From Sphingomonas profundi (GTDB lineage: Bacteria; Pseudomonadota; Alphaproteobacteria; Sphingomonadales; Sphingomonadaceae), in assembly GCF_009739515.1 (NCBI RefSeq), contig NZ_CP046535.1, positions 2,170,001 through 2,234,000 of the forward strand: DNA of 64,000 bases, written 5' to 3'. The translations under genes and the position numbers were made by a program. Below, piece by piece: positions 16,459 to 25,437 of this stretch. Numbering within the stretch: position 1 is the first letter of the stretch; the number at the start of each line of letters is the position of its first letter. The notes below the pieces were generated by a model, which was not told where the DNA came from, searched no databases, and saw only the letters and a list, made by a program, of their open reading frames with translations.

Positions 16459-17616
16459 TCATGCGCCCGCTCCGATCAGTTCGCGGCCGATCAGCATGCG
16501 CCGCACTTCGTTGGTGCCGGCGCCGATGTCCAGCAGCTTGGCGTCGCGCAGATAGCGTTCCACCGGCCAGTCCTTCGTATAGCCGGCGCCGCCCAGCGCC
16601 TGGATCGCCTCGTTCGCCACCTTCACCGCATTTTCCGATGCCAGCAGGATCGCGCCCGCCGCGTCGAACCGCGTCGTGCGTCCGGCATCGCAGCTCCGCG
16701 CGACGGCATAGACGTAGGCGCGCGACGAGTTGAGCGCGACGTACATGTCCGCCACCTTCGCCTGCATCAGCTGGAACTCGCCGACCGGCCGACCGAACTG
16801 GCGCCGCTCCCGCACATAGGGCAGCACCACGTCGAGGCACGCCTGCATGATGCCCAGCTGGATGCCGGAGAGGACGACCCGCTCATAGTCCAGGCCGGAC
16901 ATCAGCACCTTCACGCCGCCGTGCAGCGGGCCCATCACCGCGCTGTCGGGCACGAAACAGTCGTCGAACACCAGCTCGGCGGTGGGCGATCCGCGCATGC
17001 CCATCTTGTCGATCTTCTGGCCGATCGAGAAGCCGGCGAACTCCTTCTCGACCAGGAAGGCGGTGATGCCGCGCGATCCCGCCGCCGCGTCCGTCTTCGC
17101 ATAGACCACCAGCGTGTCGGCATAGGGCGCGTTGGTGATCCAGAACTTCGTACCGTTCAGGCGGAAGCCGCCGTCCGCCCGCTCCGCCCGCAGCTTCATC
17201 GAGACCACGTCCGATCCGGCCCCCGCCTCGGACATGGCGAGCGACCCGACATGCTCGCCGGAGACGAGCTTCGGCAGATATTTCGCCTTCTGCGCCGCAT
17301 CGCCCCAGCGGCGGATCTGGTTGACGCACAGGTTGGAGTGGGCGCCGTAGCTGAGCCCGATCGAGGCGGAGGCGCGGCTCACCTCCTCGCAGGCGATCAC
17401 ATGCTCAAGATAACCCAGCCCCAGCCCGCCATGCTCCTCCTCCACGGTGATGCCGTGCAGGCCGAGCGCGCCCATCTCCGGCCACAGCTCGCGCGGGAAG
17501 CTGTCCTCCGCGTCGATCCGCGCGGCCAGCGGCGCAATGCGCTCGGCGGCGAAGCGGCGCGTCGTCTCGCGGATCGTGTCCGCCATCTCGCCCAGCGCGA
17601 AATCCAGCTCGGCCAT
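16459..17616 (-). CDS. ivd: Isovaleryl-CoA dehydrogenase
   Basis: A 385-residue acyl-CoA dehydrogenase. ATG 17616 chosen for GAGGAGAG upstream. FAD/substrate motifs: [36 protein letters not shown], and the catalytic glutamate in [15 protein letters not shown], whose position is characteristic of isovaleryl-CoA dehydrogenases; C-terminal [20 protein letters not shown]. Oxidises isovaleryl-CoA to 3-methylcrotonyl-CoA, the substrate of the downstream MccAB, in leucine degradation. First gene of the operon; divergent from a LysR regulator 80 bases away. Confidence 0.93.
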   Translation of the reverse strand: MAELDFALGEMADTIRETTRRFAAERIAPLAARIDAEDSFPRELWPEMGALGLHGITVEEEHGGLGLGYLEHVIACEEVSRASASIGLSYGAHSNLCVNQIRRWGDAAQKAKYLPKLVSGEHVGSLAMSEAGAGSDVVSMKLRAERADGGFRLNGTKFWITNAPYADTLVVYAKTDAAAGSRGITAFLVEKEFAGFSIGQKIDKMGMRGSPTAELVFDDCFVPDSAVMGPLHGGVKVLMSGLDYERVVLSGIQLGIMQACLDVVLPYVRERRQFGRPVGEFQLMQAKVADMYVALNSSRAYVYAVARSCDAGRTTRFDAAGAILLASENAVKVANEAIQALGGAGYTKDWPVERYLRDAKLLDIGAGTNEVRRMLIGRELIGAGA

Positions 17617-17692
17617 CGCCCTCTCCTCTTGTCCACCCGCCTGATACGCCATCGCTGCGCTTTGGAAAAATTGAAGTTGGCGGAAGCCAGGC

Positions 17693-17707
17693 ATAGATGG
17701 CGTCTAT
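17693..17707. promoter_or_regulatory. Candidate LysR-type operator in the ivd-lysR intergenic region
   Basis: ATAGA-TGGCG-TCTAT, a 5-5-5 palindrome containing T-N11-A, the usual LTTR half-site geometry. It overlaps the first possible start codon of the LysR gene, which would suit autoregulation. Confidence 0.45.
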
Positions 17708-18587
17708 GATAGACCGCTATCTGCTGCGTTACTTCCTCGCCGTGATCGATCAGGGCGGCTTCTCCAGGGCGGCCCTCGCCTGCAACGTCTCGCAGCCCAC
17801 CTTGTCCGTCGGCATCGCCAAGCTGGAAAAGCATCTCGGCCAGCCGTTGTTCCTGCGGGCCAACCGCCGCATCGCCCTCACCGATGCCGGCAACCGCCTC
17901 GCCACCCACGCCCGCCGCATCGAGACGGAGTTCGCCCTAGCCGAGCGTTCGCTGCGCGGCGCGCCCGCCGAAACGGTGCTGCGCCTGGGCGTGCTGGCGA
18001 CGATCCCGTCGGCGTGGATCGAGGCGTTCCTCGCCCGCCGCGCCGCGGCCGGGCGGGAAAGCCGGGTGGAGATCGTCGAGGGGCGCGAGCGCGAGCTGAT
18101 CGCCCGGCTGGAGCGGGGCCGCATCGATGTGGCGCTGACGATCGTCGGCCACGATACCGGCGCCCTCGCGCATGACGTGCTGTTCTCGGAAGGCTACCGA
18201 CTGGCGCTCGCCGCCACGCATCCGCTGGCGACGCGCGCCAGCATCGCCGCGGGCGAGCTCGCCGCCGAGACGATGATCGTGCGCCGCCAGTGCGAGCTGC
18301 TCGGCGCCACCAGCCGCTTCTTCACCGCGCGCGGCGTGCGCCCCTTCTTCGCCGCCCGCACGATGAGCGACGATCGCGCGCTCGCCTACGTCCGCTCCGG
18401 CATCGGCATCACGATCATGCCGGACGGGTTCGCCGCGCCCGGCGTGGCGCGCGTGCGGATGGCCGATTTCGATCACACCCGCCGCATCGGCCTGGTCCAC
18501 GCGCCTCATGCCGACGTCGCGCGGCAGCGGCAGAGCCCCGTCCTCCCCGATCTCGCCGCCGCCATCGCCCAGGTCCGCACCGGCTGA
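17697..18587 (+). CDS. LysR family transcriptional regulator
   Basis: A 296-residue LTTR. N-terminal winged helix-turn-helix: [26 protein letters not shown], then [18 protein letters not shown]-terminal periplasmic-binding-like effector domain from about residue 95. ATG 17697 has AGG five bases upstream; ATG 17706 (MIDRYLL) is an alternative and would put the palindrome wholly upstream. Divergence from ivd makes it the likely regulator of the leucine-catabolism operon; a CoA-ester or acid intermediate would be the expected effector, which the sequence cannot show. Confidence 0.88.
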   Translation: MASMIDRYLLRYFLAVIDQGGFSRAALACNVSQPTLSVGIAKLEKHLGQPLFLRANRRIALTDAGNRLATHARRIETEFALAERSLRGAPAETVLRLGVLATIPSAWIEAFLARRAAAGRESRVEIVEGRERELIARLERGRIDVALTIVGHDTGALAHDVLFSEGYRLALAATHPLATRASIAAGELAAETMIVRRQCELLGATSRFFTARGVRPFFAARTMSDDRALAYVRSGIGITIMPDGFAAPGVARVRMADFDHTRRIGLVHAPHADVARQRQSPVLPDLAAAIAQVRTG

Positions 18588-18625
18588 CCCTTTTGGCGCG
18601 GCGCCGGACGCGCTATCCTGCCGCC

Positions 18626-19282
18626 ATGATCCGCAAACTCGCTCCGCTGGCGCTGCTGTGCCTCCCGCTCGCCCCGCTGCTCGCGCAGGGCGCGCCACCG
18701 CCCGCGCCGGCGGCGTCTGCGCCCGCCGTGCCCGTACCCGCGCCGAAGCCCGCCACCACGCGGGTCACGCTGCAGACCGCGGACGGCCCGATCGTGGTGG
18801 AGGTGGAGATAGAGCGGGCGCCGATCACCGCCGCCAACTTCCTGCGCTACGTCGATCAGAAGCGGCTGGACGGCACCAACTTCTACCGCGCGGTGAAGGT
18901 GGGGCCGGGCATCGGTCTGGTCCAGGCGGGCACGCGCAACAACCCGAAGAAGACGCTGAAGCCGATCCCGCACGAGGCGACCACCAAGACCGGCCTCTCC
19001 CACGTGGACGGCGCGCTCTCGATGGCGCGCGGCGCGCCGGGCACGGCGGGCGGCGACTTCTTCATCACCGTCGGCGCCTTTCCCTCGATGGATGCCGATC
19101 CCACCCAGCCGGGCGACAATGCCGGCTACGCCGTGTTCGGCCGCGTGGTGGAAGGGATGGACGTGGTCCGCAAGATATTGGAGGCCCCGGTCTCCCCCAC
19201 CGAGGGCGAGGGCGACCTGAAGGGCCAGATGCTGAGCCCGGTGATCGCGATCACGACCGCCCGCCGCACGCCGGCGCCCTGA
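18626..19282 (+). CDS. Periplasmic cyclophilin-type peptidyl-prolyl isomerase
   Basis: A 218-residue protein with a signal peptide (LAPLALLCLPLAPLLAQG), a Pro/Ala-rich linker and a cyclophilin domain from about residue 48: RVTLQTADGPIVVEVEIERAP, NFYRAVKVGPGIGLVQAG, GDFFITVGAFPSMDAD, YAVFGRVVEGMDVVRKI. Cyclophilins isomerise Xaa-Pro bonds; the bacterial periplasmic type assists envelope protein folding. Start ATG 18626 leaves 38 bases after the LysR stop. Confidence 0.9.
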   Translation: MIRKLAPLALLCLPLAPLLAQGAPPPAPAASAPAVPVPAPKPATTRVTLQTADGPIVVEVEIERAPITAANFLRYVDQKRLDGTNFYRAVKVGPGIGLVQAGTRNNPKKTLKPIPHEATTKTGLSHVDGALSMARGAPGTAGGDFFITVGAFPSMDADPTQPGDNAGYAVFGRVVEGMDVVRKILEAPVSPTEGEGDLKGQMLSPVIAITTARRTPAP

Positions 19283-19350
19283 CGGTGGCCGGCGTTCCCG
19301 GACACCCATCGTCCCGAACGTGTCCGGCGGACAACCCGCCCGAACATCGT

Positions 19351-19446
19351 CCGTCATCCTGAACTCGTTTCGCGATCCATGCGACACATCGGGGGGCACT
19401 GCGCAGCGTCGCGTGCATGGATCCCGAAACGGGTTCAGCATGACGG
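19351..19446. repeat. Long imperfect inverted repeat between convergent genes
   Basis: Arms 19351-19382 and 19415-19446 (32 bases each, 29 complementary) around a 32-base loop; the outer arm starts CCGTCATCCTGAACTCGTTT. It resembles the dispersed GTCATCCTGAAC/GGATCCATG palindromes known from sphingomonads, and may end transcription in both directions. Confidence 0.75.
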
Positions 19447-19512
19447 CTCTCATGCCCCGCCTGACATGCGCGCGACCATTTAAGCCATGATCGCGCGCAT
19501 GGTCCGCCGGGG

Positions 19513-20088
19513 CTAGGAGGCGGACCGGCCGTTCGGCTGCGCGGCCGCCGGGGCGGCGGGCGCCGCCGTGCTGGCAGGCGGCGGCGGGGGCGGCGGCATG
19601 TCGTCCGCCGCCATGTCCGGGCCGCCGGGGCCGCCGCGATCGTCGCGCGGGCCGTGATGGCCGTGAGGCGGCCCGTGCGGCCCGCCGAGCGGACCCAGCG
19701 CCGTCACCGCGCCGCCCGGCGCGACGAGGAAGGCGGCGTGGATGAAGCCGTCGTCGTAGCGGCCCTGCACCGTCACCGCCTCGCCCGGCTTCACCAGACC
19801 GCCCTCACCCTCTCGGCCCGTGTCCACCAGCGCGCGGCCGGTGCCGTCGGCCAGGATGAACTTGTTGCCGTATATCTCGGCCACCTGCCCGCGCACCGTC
19901 ACGATGCCCTCGCTGGCCAGCGTGCGGATCGCCACCGGCGTGGCGGGCGCCATCGTCACGCTCGGCCGGCTCGTCTGCACCGCCACGGCACCCGCGGCGC
20001 CGCCCACCGCCAGCAGGCCGGCCGCCGCCGCGATTAGCAGGGTGCGGCGCGGGCGCTGCGGGGTCGTCTCGTCGATCATGTCGGTCAT
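19513..20088 (-). CDS. Membrane-anchored BOF/OB-fold (YgiW-like) protein
   Basis: A 191-residue protein: short cytoplasmic N-terminus, one transmembrane segment (about 16-36, LLIAAAAGLLAVGGAAGAVAV), then an OB-like domain (about 58-125) with GIVTVRGQVAEIYGNKFILAD and GEAVTVQGRYDDGFIHAAF, similar to BOF proteins YgiW/YdeI. The tail is Gly/His- and Pro-rich. Divergent from an OmpR-type two-component system, which recalls the ygiW-qseBC arrangement of enterobacteria. Family assignment rests on motif look only. Confidence 0.6.
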   Translation of the reverse strand: MTDMIDETTPQRPRRTLLIAAAAGLLAVGGAAGAVAVQTSRPSVTMAPATPVAIRTLASEGIVTVRGQVAEIYGNKFILADGTGRALVDTGREGEGGLVKPGEAVTVQGRYDDGFIHAAFLVAPGGAVTALGPLGGPHGPPHGHHGPRDDRGGPGGPDMAADDMPPPPPPPASTAAPAAPAAAQPNGRSAS

Positions 20089-20142
20089 CTATCGTCTCCT
20101 CTTGTGCGATGAGCCCTTCTACCGATTCGTCCGCGATCCACG

Positions 20143-20171
20143 CTGAACCATGCCGTTCAGTTTCGGTTCTG
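20143..20171. promoter_or_regulatory. Candidate response-regulator operator in the divergent promoter region
   Basis: CTGAAC (20143-20148) and GTTCAG (20155-20160) form an inverted repeat; GTTCAG (20155) and GTTCTG (20166) are direct repeats 11 bases apart, the spacing used by OmpR/PmrA-type dimers. It lies between the BOF-like gene and the regulator gene. Confidence 0.5.
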
Positions 20172-20206
20172 GCTGAGGGGCTAGGCGCTCCGGCGGAGGA
20201 ACCAGC

Positions 20207-20884
20207 ATGCGCATATTGCTCGTGGAGGACGACACCCGGCTGGCGGAAGGCATCGCGCGCGCGCTGCGCGCCGAGAATTTCGCCGTGGATGTGGCCGACA
20301 ATGGCGAGGATGGCGGCCATCTGGGCGCCACCGAACGCTACGACGCCGCCATCCTCGATCTCGGCCTGCCCAAGCGGGACGGCATCGCCGTGCTGCGCGG
20401 CTGGCGGGCCGAGGGGCGGGATCTGCCGGTGCTGATCCTCACCGCGCGCGACGGCTGGTCGCAGAAGGTGGAGGGCTTCAAGGCCGGCGCCGACGATTAT
20501 CTGGTCAAGCCGTTCCGCATCGAGGAGGTGGTGATGCGGCTGCGCGCGCTCGTCCGCCGCGCCGCCGGCCACGCCGCCGCGCGCATCGCCTGCGGCCCGC
20601 TGGTGTTCGATGCGCAGCTCGGCACGTTCGAGCTGGACGGTCTGCCGCTGAAGCTGACCGCGTTCGAGTGGCGCGTGCTCTCCGCCCTGATGCTGCGGCG
20701 GGAAGTGGTGATCGAGCGCGCCGACCTGATCGAGCGGGTCTACGAAGGCGATGCCGACGTCGATTCGAACTCGATCGAGGTCATCGTCGGGCGGCTGCGC
20801 CGGAAGCTCGGCGCCGAGATGATCGAGACGGTGCGCGGCCGCGGCTACCGGCTGACGGCGGATGCCGTGAAGGTCGCGCGGTGA
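20207..20884 (+). CDS. OmpR-family response regulator (QseB/PmrA-like)
   Basis: A 225-residue regulator. Receiver domain 1-118 with acidic pocket E7-D8-D9, phospho-acceptor Asp51 in ILDLGLPKRDG, TAR and the conserved lysine of DDYLVKPF. Winged-helix DNA-binding domain from about residue 128: LTAFEWRVLSALMLR, SIEVIVGRLRRKLG, ETVRGRGYRLTA. A purine-rich GGAGGA precedes the ATG. The stop overlaps the kinase start. Confidence 0.93.
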   Translation: MRILLVEDDTRLAEGIARALRAENFAVDVADNGEDGGHLGATERYDAAILDLGLPKRDGIAVLRGWRAEGRDLPVLILTARDGWSQKVEGFKAGADDYLVKPFRIEEVVMRLRALVRRAAGHAAARIACGPLVFDAQLGTFELDGLPLKLTAFEWRVLSALMLRREVVIERADLIERVYEGDADVDSNSIEVIVGRLRRKLGAEMIETVRGRGYRLTADAVKVAR

Positions 20885-22236
20885 GGCTCTGGCCGGCCTC
20901 GCTGTTCGGCCGGCTGCTGGCGATCGGCCTCGCCTCCACCCTCGCCGCCCTGCTGTTCGCCGGCTTCGCCATCGGCCATGTGCTCGAACGCTTCGTGCTG
21001 CGCGGGATGGACGAGCGGCTGGATGCGCAGGTGGCGGTGCTCGCCCGCGCGATCGGGCCGGACGGGCGGCTGGACGAGCGGCGGGTTGTCGACCTTCCGG
21101 GCTTCGACGAGGCGGGGACGGACTGGACGTGGCAGGTCGCCGGCCCCGGCGGCAGCCTGCGCGCCAGCACGCCGAACGCCGCCGCGATCGCGGTGCGCGC
21201 GCCGGAGCCGCCGCCGCCCGACCGGTCGGATCGCCACCTTCGCCAGCACCGCCCGGCCCCTGGCGACGGATACGGCAGGCGCGGCGAGCCGCTGCACGCG
21301 CGCACCCTCTCGGTCGAGACGGCGGCCGGGCCGGTCACGATCACCGCCACCGGCCCGCGCCGCATCGTCGCCGCGCCGGTACGCGAGGCGATGATGCCGC
21401 TGCTGGGCTCGCTGGGGCTGATCGGCCTCGGCCTGGCGGGGGCCACCCTGCTGCAGCTCCGCCTCGGCCTGCGTCCGCTGCGCGCACTGCGCGACGGGCT
21501 GGCGGAGGTGCGTGCCGGCCGCGCCCGCGCGGTGCCCGGCGGCCAGCCGCGCGAACTGGCGCCGCTGGTCGAGGAACTCAACGCGCTGATCGCGCAGAAC
21601 GAGGCGGGCCTCGCTTATGCCCGCCAGCACGTCGCCAACCTCGCCCACGGGCTCAAGACGCCGCTCGCCGCTCTCGCCCTGCGGCTGGCGGAGGGGGATC
21701 GCGATCCGGACGGCAGCCTCGGCGAGGCGGTGCGCCAGATCGACAGCCGGGTGCGCCACCATCTCGGCCGTGCCCGCGCGGCGGCGCCAGGCGGCGGCCG
21801 CGTCCACACGCCGCTGGCCGTGGCCACGCTCGATCTGGTCGCCGTGCTGCGACGGGTGCACGCCGATCGCGGCATCGCGGCATCGGTGGCGATCGCCGCC
21901 GGTCTCGCCGTCGCGATCGATCCGCAGGATCTCGACGAGATGCTCGGCAACCTGCTGGACAATGCGTGGCGCCACGCGCGCCAGGCGATCCGCGTCGAGG
22001 CGGAGGCGCGAGGTCCGGTGGTGGCGCTGACGATCGAGGATGACGGGCCGGGGCTGGACGCGGCGGCGATGGCCGAGGCGATGCTGCCCGGCCGCCGGCT
22101 GGACGAGCGTGGCGATGGCCACGGCTTCGGCCTGCCGATCGCGCGCGAGCTGGCGGAGCTGAACGGCGGCAGCCTGCGTCTGGCGCGGTCGACCGCGTGC
22201 GGCGGCCTGCTGGCGGAGCTTATCCTGCCGGCGTGA
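20881..22236 (+). CDS. Sensor histidine kinase
   Basis: A 451-residue membrane kinase starting at GTG 20881 (GTGA overlap with the regulator). Transmembrane helices near 12-32 and 178-198 enclose a periplasmic sensor region of about 145 residues with a His/Arg-rich stretch. HAMP-like segment, then H-box VANLAHGLKTPLAAL with His256, N-box NLLDNAWRHAR, G-boxes DDGPGL and GHGFGLPIA. The signal is unknown; a metal or cationic stress signal is common for this class. Its 3' end overlaps the convergent GT4 gene by 17 bases. Confidence 0.92.
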   Translation: MRLWPASLFGRLLAIGLASTLAALLFAGFAIGHVLERFVLRGMDERLDAQVAVLARAIGPDGRLDERRVVDLPGFDEAGTDWTWQVAGPGGSLRASTPNAAAIAVRAPEPPPPDRSDRHLRQHRPAPGDGYGRRGEPLHARTLSVETAAGPVTITATGPRRIVAAPVREAMMPLLGSLGLIGLGLAGATLLQLRLGLRPLRALRDGLAEVRAGRARAVPGGQPRELAPLVEELNALIAQNEAGLAYARQHVANLAHGLKTPLAALALRLAEGDRDPDGSLGEAVRQIDSRVRHHLGRARAAAPGGGRVHTPLAVATLDLVAVLRRVHADRGIAASVAIAAGLAVAIDPQDLDEMLGNLLDNAWRHARQAIRVEAEARGPVVALTIEDDGPGLDAAAMAEAMLPGRRLDERGDGHGFGLPIARELAELNGGSLRLARSTACGGLLAELILPA

Positions 22237-23386
22237 GGGCGGCGATCGCGCCGGCCCGCCGGGGCGGCGCATCGGCCAGCAGCTCCCCGGCCAGCGCCGC
22301 CCAGCGATCGAGATTGGCGGCCAGATCGAAGGCGGCGGCACGATCGCCGGGGCGGATCGCGGTGGCGGGGCGGAGCTGGAGCGCCAGCGCATCCGCCAGC
22401 GCCTGCGGATCGGCCGGATCGACCAGCCGGCCGTAGCGGCCGTGATCCAGTATCTCGGCGGCGTTGCCGGCGGTGCGGGAGGCGACCACCGGCACGCCCG
22501 TGGCGATCGCCTCCAGCAGCACGTTGGGCGATCCCTCCCACCAGGATGGCAGGGCGAACACGTCCGCCCGCGCCATCCAGGCGAACACGTTGGCGACGGT
22601 GCCGGGCAGCGCCACGCGATCGCCCACGCCCAGCCGCGCGGCCTGCGCCGCCAGCGCCTCGCGCGCGCCGTCGCGGCTGCCGCCCAGGATCAGCAGCCGC
22701 GCCGGCACCTGCCGCTGCAGCAGCGCCGTCGCCGCGATCAGGGTCGCGAAATTCTTCTGCCGGTTGAGCCGGCCCACCGCCACGATCAGCGGCGCCTCCC
22801 CGTCGAACCAGGGATGGTCCGGCGGCGCCTGCGCCGCGATGCGCGCGCCCGCGACATCCACGCCGTTGGCGATGATCGTGCCGCGTCCGTCGGCGATCGC
22901 GCGGGCGTAGCACGGCCGCGCGGCAAGCGTGGCCGATACGAGCACCAGCCGCGCGGCGTCGCGCGCGATCAGCCCGGCCATCGCGGCGCGCAGCGACCGG
23001 CCGATCGGCGTGCCCGGCGCGTGCGTGCCGGCGCGCACCGTATCGTTGCTGATCCGGTAGATGCGGCGCGGTCGCGCCAGGCCGCGCGTCGCCGCCCACA
23101 CGGTCGCGTGGCCGTGATTGCCCGCCGAGACGATGATCGCCGCCTCCCCGCCCGCAAGATGCCGGCGCAGCGCCGCCACCGCCAGCAGCTGCTCGGCCGC
23201 GCGGGATCGGCGCGCGGGCGCCAGCAGCACGGTGTGACGCACGCCGGGGGGCACCGCCTCATGCCCCCCCGGCAGGGCGGTGACGAGGTCCACGCCATGC
23301 CCCTCCCGCGCCAGCCGCCCGGCGATGGCGAGGGCGTTGCGCACGACGCCGGTCGCGGCGATCTCGTGGACGTAGATGGCGATCAT
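22220..23386 (-). CDS. GT4 family glycosyltransferase
   Basis: A 388-residue GT-B enzyme. N-terminal half begins IAIYVHEIAATGVVRNAL; donor half has IVAVGRLNRQKNFATLI and ALPSWWEGSPNVLLEAIATG, the E-x7-E nucleotide-sugar motif. ATG 23386 overlaps the stop of the ATP-grasp gene (ATGA). Last gene of a four-gene unit with two ATP-grasp proteins and a nucleotidyltransferase. Acceptor and donor are unknown. Confidence 0.9.
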   Translation of the reverse strand: MIAIYVHEIAATGVVRNALAIAGRLAREGHGVDLVTALPGGHEAVPPGVRHTVLLAPARRSRAAEQLLAVAALRRHLAGGEAAIIVSAGNHGHATVWAATRGLARPRRIYRISNDTVRAGTHAPGTPIGRSLRAAMAGLIARDAARLVLVSATLAARPCYARAIADGRGTIIANGVDVAGARIAAQAPPDHPWFDGEAPLIVAVGRLNRQKNFATLIAATALLQRQVPARLLILGGSRDGAREALAAQAARLGVGDRVALPGTVANVFAWMARADVFALPSWWEGSPNVLLEAIATGVPVVASRTAGNAAEILDHGRYGRLVDPADPQALADALALQLRPATAIRPGDRAAAFDLAANLDRWAALAGELLADAPPRRAGAIAALTPAG

Positions 23387-24579
23387 CGCGCGTGCCGTGG
23401 CTCGCGCTCGATCGGCCGGGCGGCGCGCCACCGTGCCGCTGGCAGGCGCGCCAGATGGTGGCGGTAGAGCGCGCCCAGCCGCGTCCGCCCGAGCCCACGG
23501 CCGGCGACCAGCTGCACCACGTCGGTTCCGGGGTTCCAATTGCCCTCGATCAGCACCGGCCCGCCCTCGGCCAGGCCGATGTCCCAGCCGATCACGGTGA
23601 AACCGTTGCGGAACACCGCGTGCGCCGCGACCGCCAGATCGATCGCGGCGGCGAGATCGGGCACCCTGCGCCCCACGATTTCCGCGCCCGTCGCCGGGTG
23701 GTGCGTCACCGTCTCGATCGCGGCGCCGGCGCGGATGAAGGCCGGCCCCAGCCGCCCGTCATCCCCTACTGCCGCCACCAGATTGCCGGCGTTGAAATTG
23801 TCCACCGGCGCGCGGCCCGCCCCCAGCCGCAGCAGCACGCCGCACTGCTCCACCGCGCCTTGCTCGTCCAGGCAGGTCATGATCCGCAAGGTCGGCAGCG
23901 CGCCCGGCGATAGCGCGGCGAGATCGGCGTGCCCGGCGAGGCATGTCTGGATCACGCCGCCCCGCCCCAGCCGCGCGACCAGCGCCTCCGTCGCAAGCGC
24001 CCGCGTGCCGTCGTGCCAGCCGCCGTCCGCACGCAGGTAGCGGACGATCCCCTGCCCCTTGGAGCTGTAATTGGGCTTGGCGATGATCGCCGCCTGCCGC
24101 GCCAGCCACGCCGGCAGCGCGGCGGCGTCGCCATCATCGGCGAACGTGTCGGGCACCGGCAGGCCGGCCGCGCGGCAGCGGGTGGCGAACAGGCGCTTGT
24201 TCTTCAGCGGGTTGGCGGCACGGGGAAAGGCGCCCGGGTTCAGCAGCCGGTGCACGCCCTTGCGCGCCGCCATGCCGAGATGCGCCTCCCCGCCGGTCGC
24301 CCCGCGCACCAGCCGCTGCTCGCGCGCCCCCCAGCCGTTGCGCCACGGCGCCGCCCCGCCGCCCCCGATCGGCCAGCGCGCGGCGGACACGGCGGCGAGG
24401 ATGATGGCGAGCGCCCGATCCGTCATTCGCCAGTGACACCAGAGCTGGCCGAAATAATATCCGGCCAGATCGCCCCGGTCATCGCTCCGGTCATCGCCCC
24501 GGTCATCGCCTGCGCCGTCGCCCGCGCCCGGCGCGGTGCGCGCCAGCATGCGCGGCGGCGCGATACGCAAGGTCAGCAT
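23383..24579 (-). CDS. Sugar-transfer associated ATP-grasp protein
   Basis: A 398-residue protein matching the ATP-grasp type found beside glycosyltransferase genes: KNKRLFATRCRAAGLPVPD, AAIIAKPNYSSKGQGI (ATP-binding lysine and loop), LRIMTCLDEQG, and FTVIGWDIGLAEGGPVLIEGNWNPG with metal-binding Glu/Asn. The N-terminus from ATG 24579 is low-complexity (GDDRGDDRSDDRGD) and is coded by a 12-base tandem repeat; ATG 24426 (MTDRALAII) is an attractive alternative start. Expected chemistry: ATP-dependent carboxylate-amine or similar ligation on a glycan precursor; substrate unknown. Confidence 0.8.
   Translation of the reverse strand: MLTLRIAPPRMLARTAPGAGDGAGDDRGDDRSDDRGDLAGYYFGQLWCHWRMTDRALAIILAAVSAARWPIGGGGAAPWRNGWGAREQRLVRGATGGEAHLGMAARKGVHRLLNPGAFPRAANPLKNKRLFATRCRAAGLPVPDTFADDGDAAALPAWLARQAAIIAKPNYSSKGQGIVRYLRADGGWHDGTRALATEALVARLGRGGVIQTCLAGHADLAALSPGALPTLRIMTCLDEQGAVEQCGVLLRLGAGRAPVDNFNAGNLVAAVGDDGRLGPAFIRAGAAIETVTHHPATGAEIVGRRVPDLAAAIDLAVAAHAVFRNGFTVIGWDIGLAEGGPVLIEGNWNPGTDVVQLVAGRGLGRTRLGALYRHHLARLPAARWRAARPIEREPRHAR
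24471..24506 (+). repeat. Three 12-base tandem repeats
   Basis: CGCCCCGGTCAT, CGCTCCGGTCAT, CGCCCCGGTCAT, followed by a decayed copy. They lie in the N-terminal coding part (or 5' leader) of the ATP-grasp gene and, being a multiple of three, can vary without a frameshift. Confidence 0.8.
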
Positions 24580-24612
24580 CGCGGCCGGCCAAGGCGGCTC
24601 ATTCGGCGGGTC

Positions 24613-25437
24613 TCACTCGGCGGCGATCGACCATTGGTCGCGCCCGCGCAGCAGCCCTTCGGCCACGCCCAGCGTGCGCGCATTGTCCACGTCGATCGCG
24701 ACCGCGCCGTCCGCCAGGATCACGGGCGCGATGGCCAGGCCGAAGCGGCGCGAGAAACGGCGGAACGCCGCCTCCAGCGTGCCGATGCCGTAGCGGAAGC
24801 GGATCAGGTTAACGAGGCCGAACGCCCGCACGATGCGCCACGGATGCTTGGCGAACTGGCCGCCGCGGCGGAACACCTCGGCCGCCGCCAGCGCGCCCGG
24901 CCGGCCGATCCAGTAACTGTTGCAATTGGAATAGGCATCGTCGGCGAAGCGATAGAAGCGTCGCTGCCCGTCCGGGTGGGCCGCCAGCACCGATGCGCGG
25001 CGGGTGAACGCCACCGCCACGTCCGCGTCCGCCGCCCGCGCATCCCGCGCGATCGCCGCGATCGAATCCGGGCCGAGCAGCACGTTGTCGGCCGTCGTCA
25101 CCAGCACCGGGAAGCGCGCATCCGCCAGGCCCGCGGTGACGCTGTCGACCAGATTGGCGTGGGCCGGGACGATATCTAGCCGCCCCTGCGCGATCAGCGC
25201 CCGCACCTCCGGCACGGCGGCCACGGCCGCGCCGTCGTTGGTGGAAACGATGATGCGGCCGATCAGCGGGGCCGCCGCCAGCGCCTCAAGCACATGCACG
25301 ATCATCGGCCGCCCGGCGACGGGCACCAGGCATTTCAGCGCGGTGCCGGCGGCGGCGGCCAGCGGATCGAGCGCGCCGTCGCGCCGCCCGGCGAGCACCA
25401 GCGCCGTCGCCGTGCCGATGGCCGGCGTCACGCTCAT
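24613..25437 (-). CDS. NTP-transferase (GlmU-N/MobA-like) nucleotidyltransferase
   Basis: A 274-residue single-domain nucleotidyltransferase: TATALVLAGRRDG (modified signature loop lacking the usual full G-x-G-T-R-M), KCLVPVAGRPMIVHVLEAL, and VLVTTADNVLLGPDSI with the metal-binding Asp. Expected to form an NDP- or CMP-activated metabolite. Start overlaps the preceding stop (ATGA). C-terminal 80 residues contain Arg/Phe-rich helices with no evident family. Possibly activates the compound handled by the neighbouring ATP-grasp and GT4 proteins. Confidence 0.82.
   Translation of the reverse strand: MSVTPAIGTATALVLAGRRDGALDPLAAAAGTALKCLVPVAGRPMIVHVLEALAAAPLIGRIIVSTNDGAAVAAVPEVRALIAQGRLDIVPAHANLVDSVTAGLADARFPVLVTTADNVLLGPDSIAAIARDARAADADVAVAFTRRASVLAAHPDGQRRFYRFADDAYSNCNSYWIGRPGALAAAEVFRRGGQFAKHPWRIVRAFGLVNLIRFRYGIGTLEAAFRRFSRRFGLAIAPVILADGAVAIDVDNARTLGVAEGLLRGRDQWSIAAE

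Noticed and set aside
24471-24506. CRISPR-like array
   Set aside because: Repeats are contiguous 12-base units without spacers.
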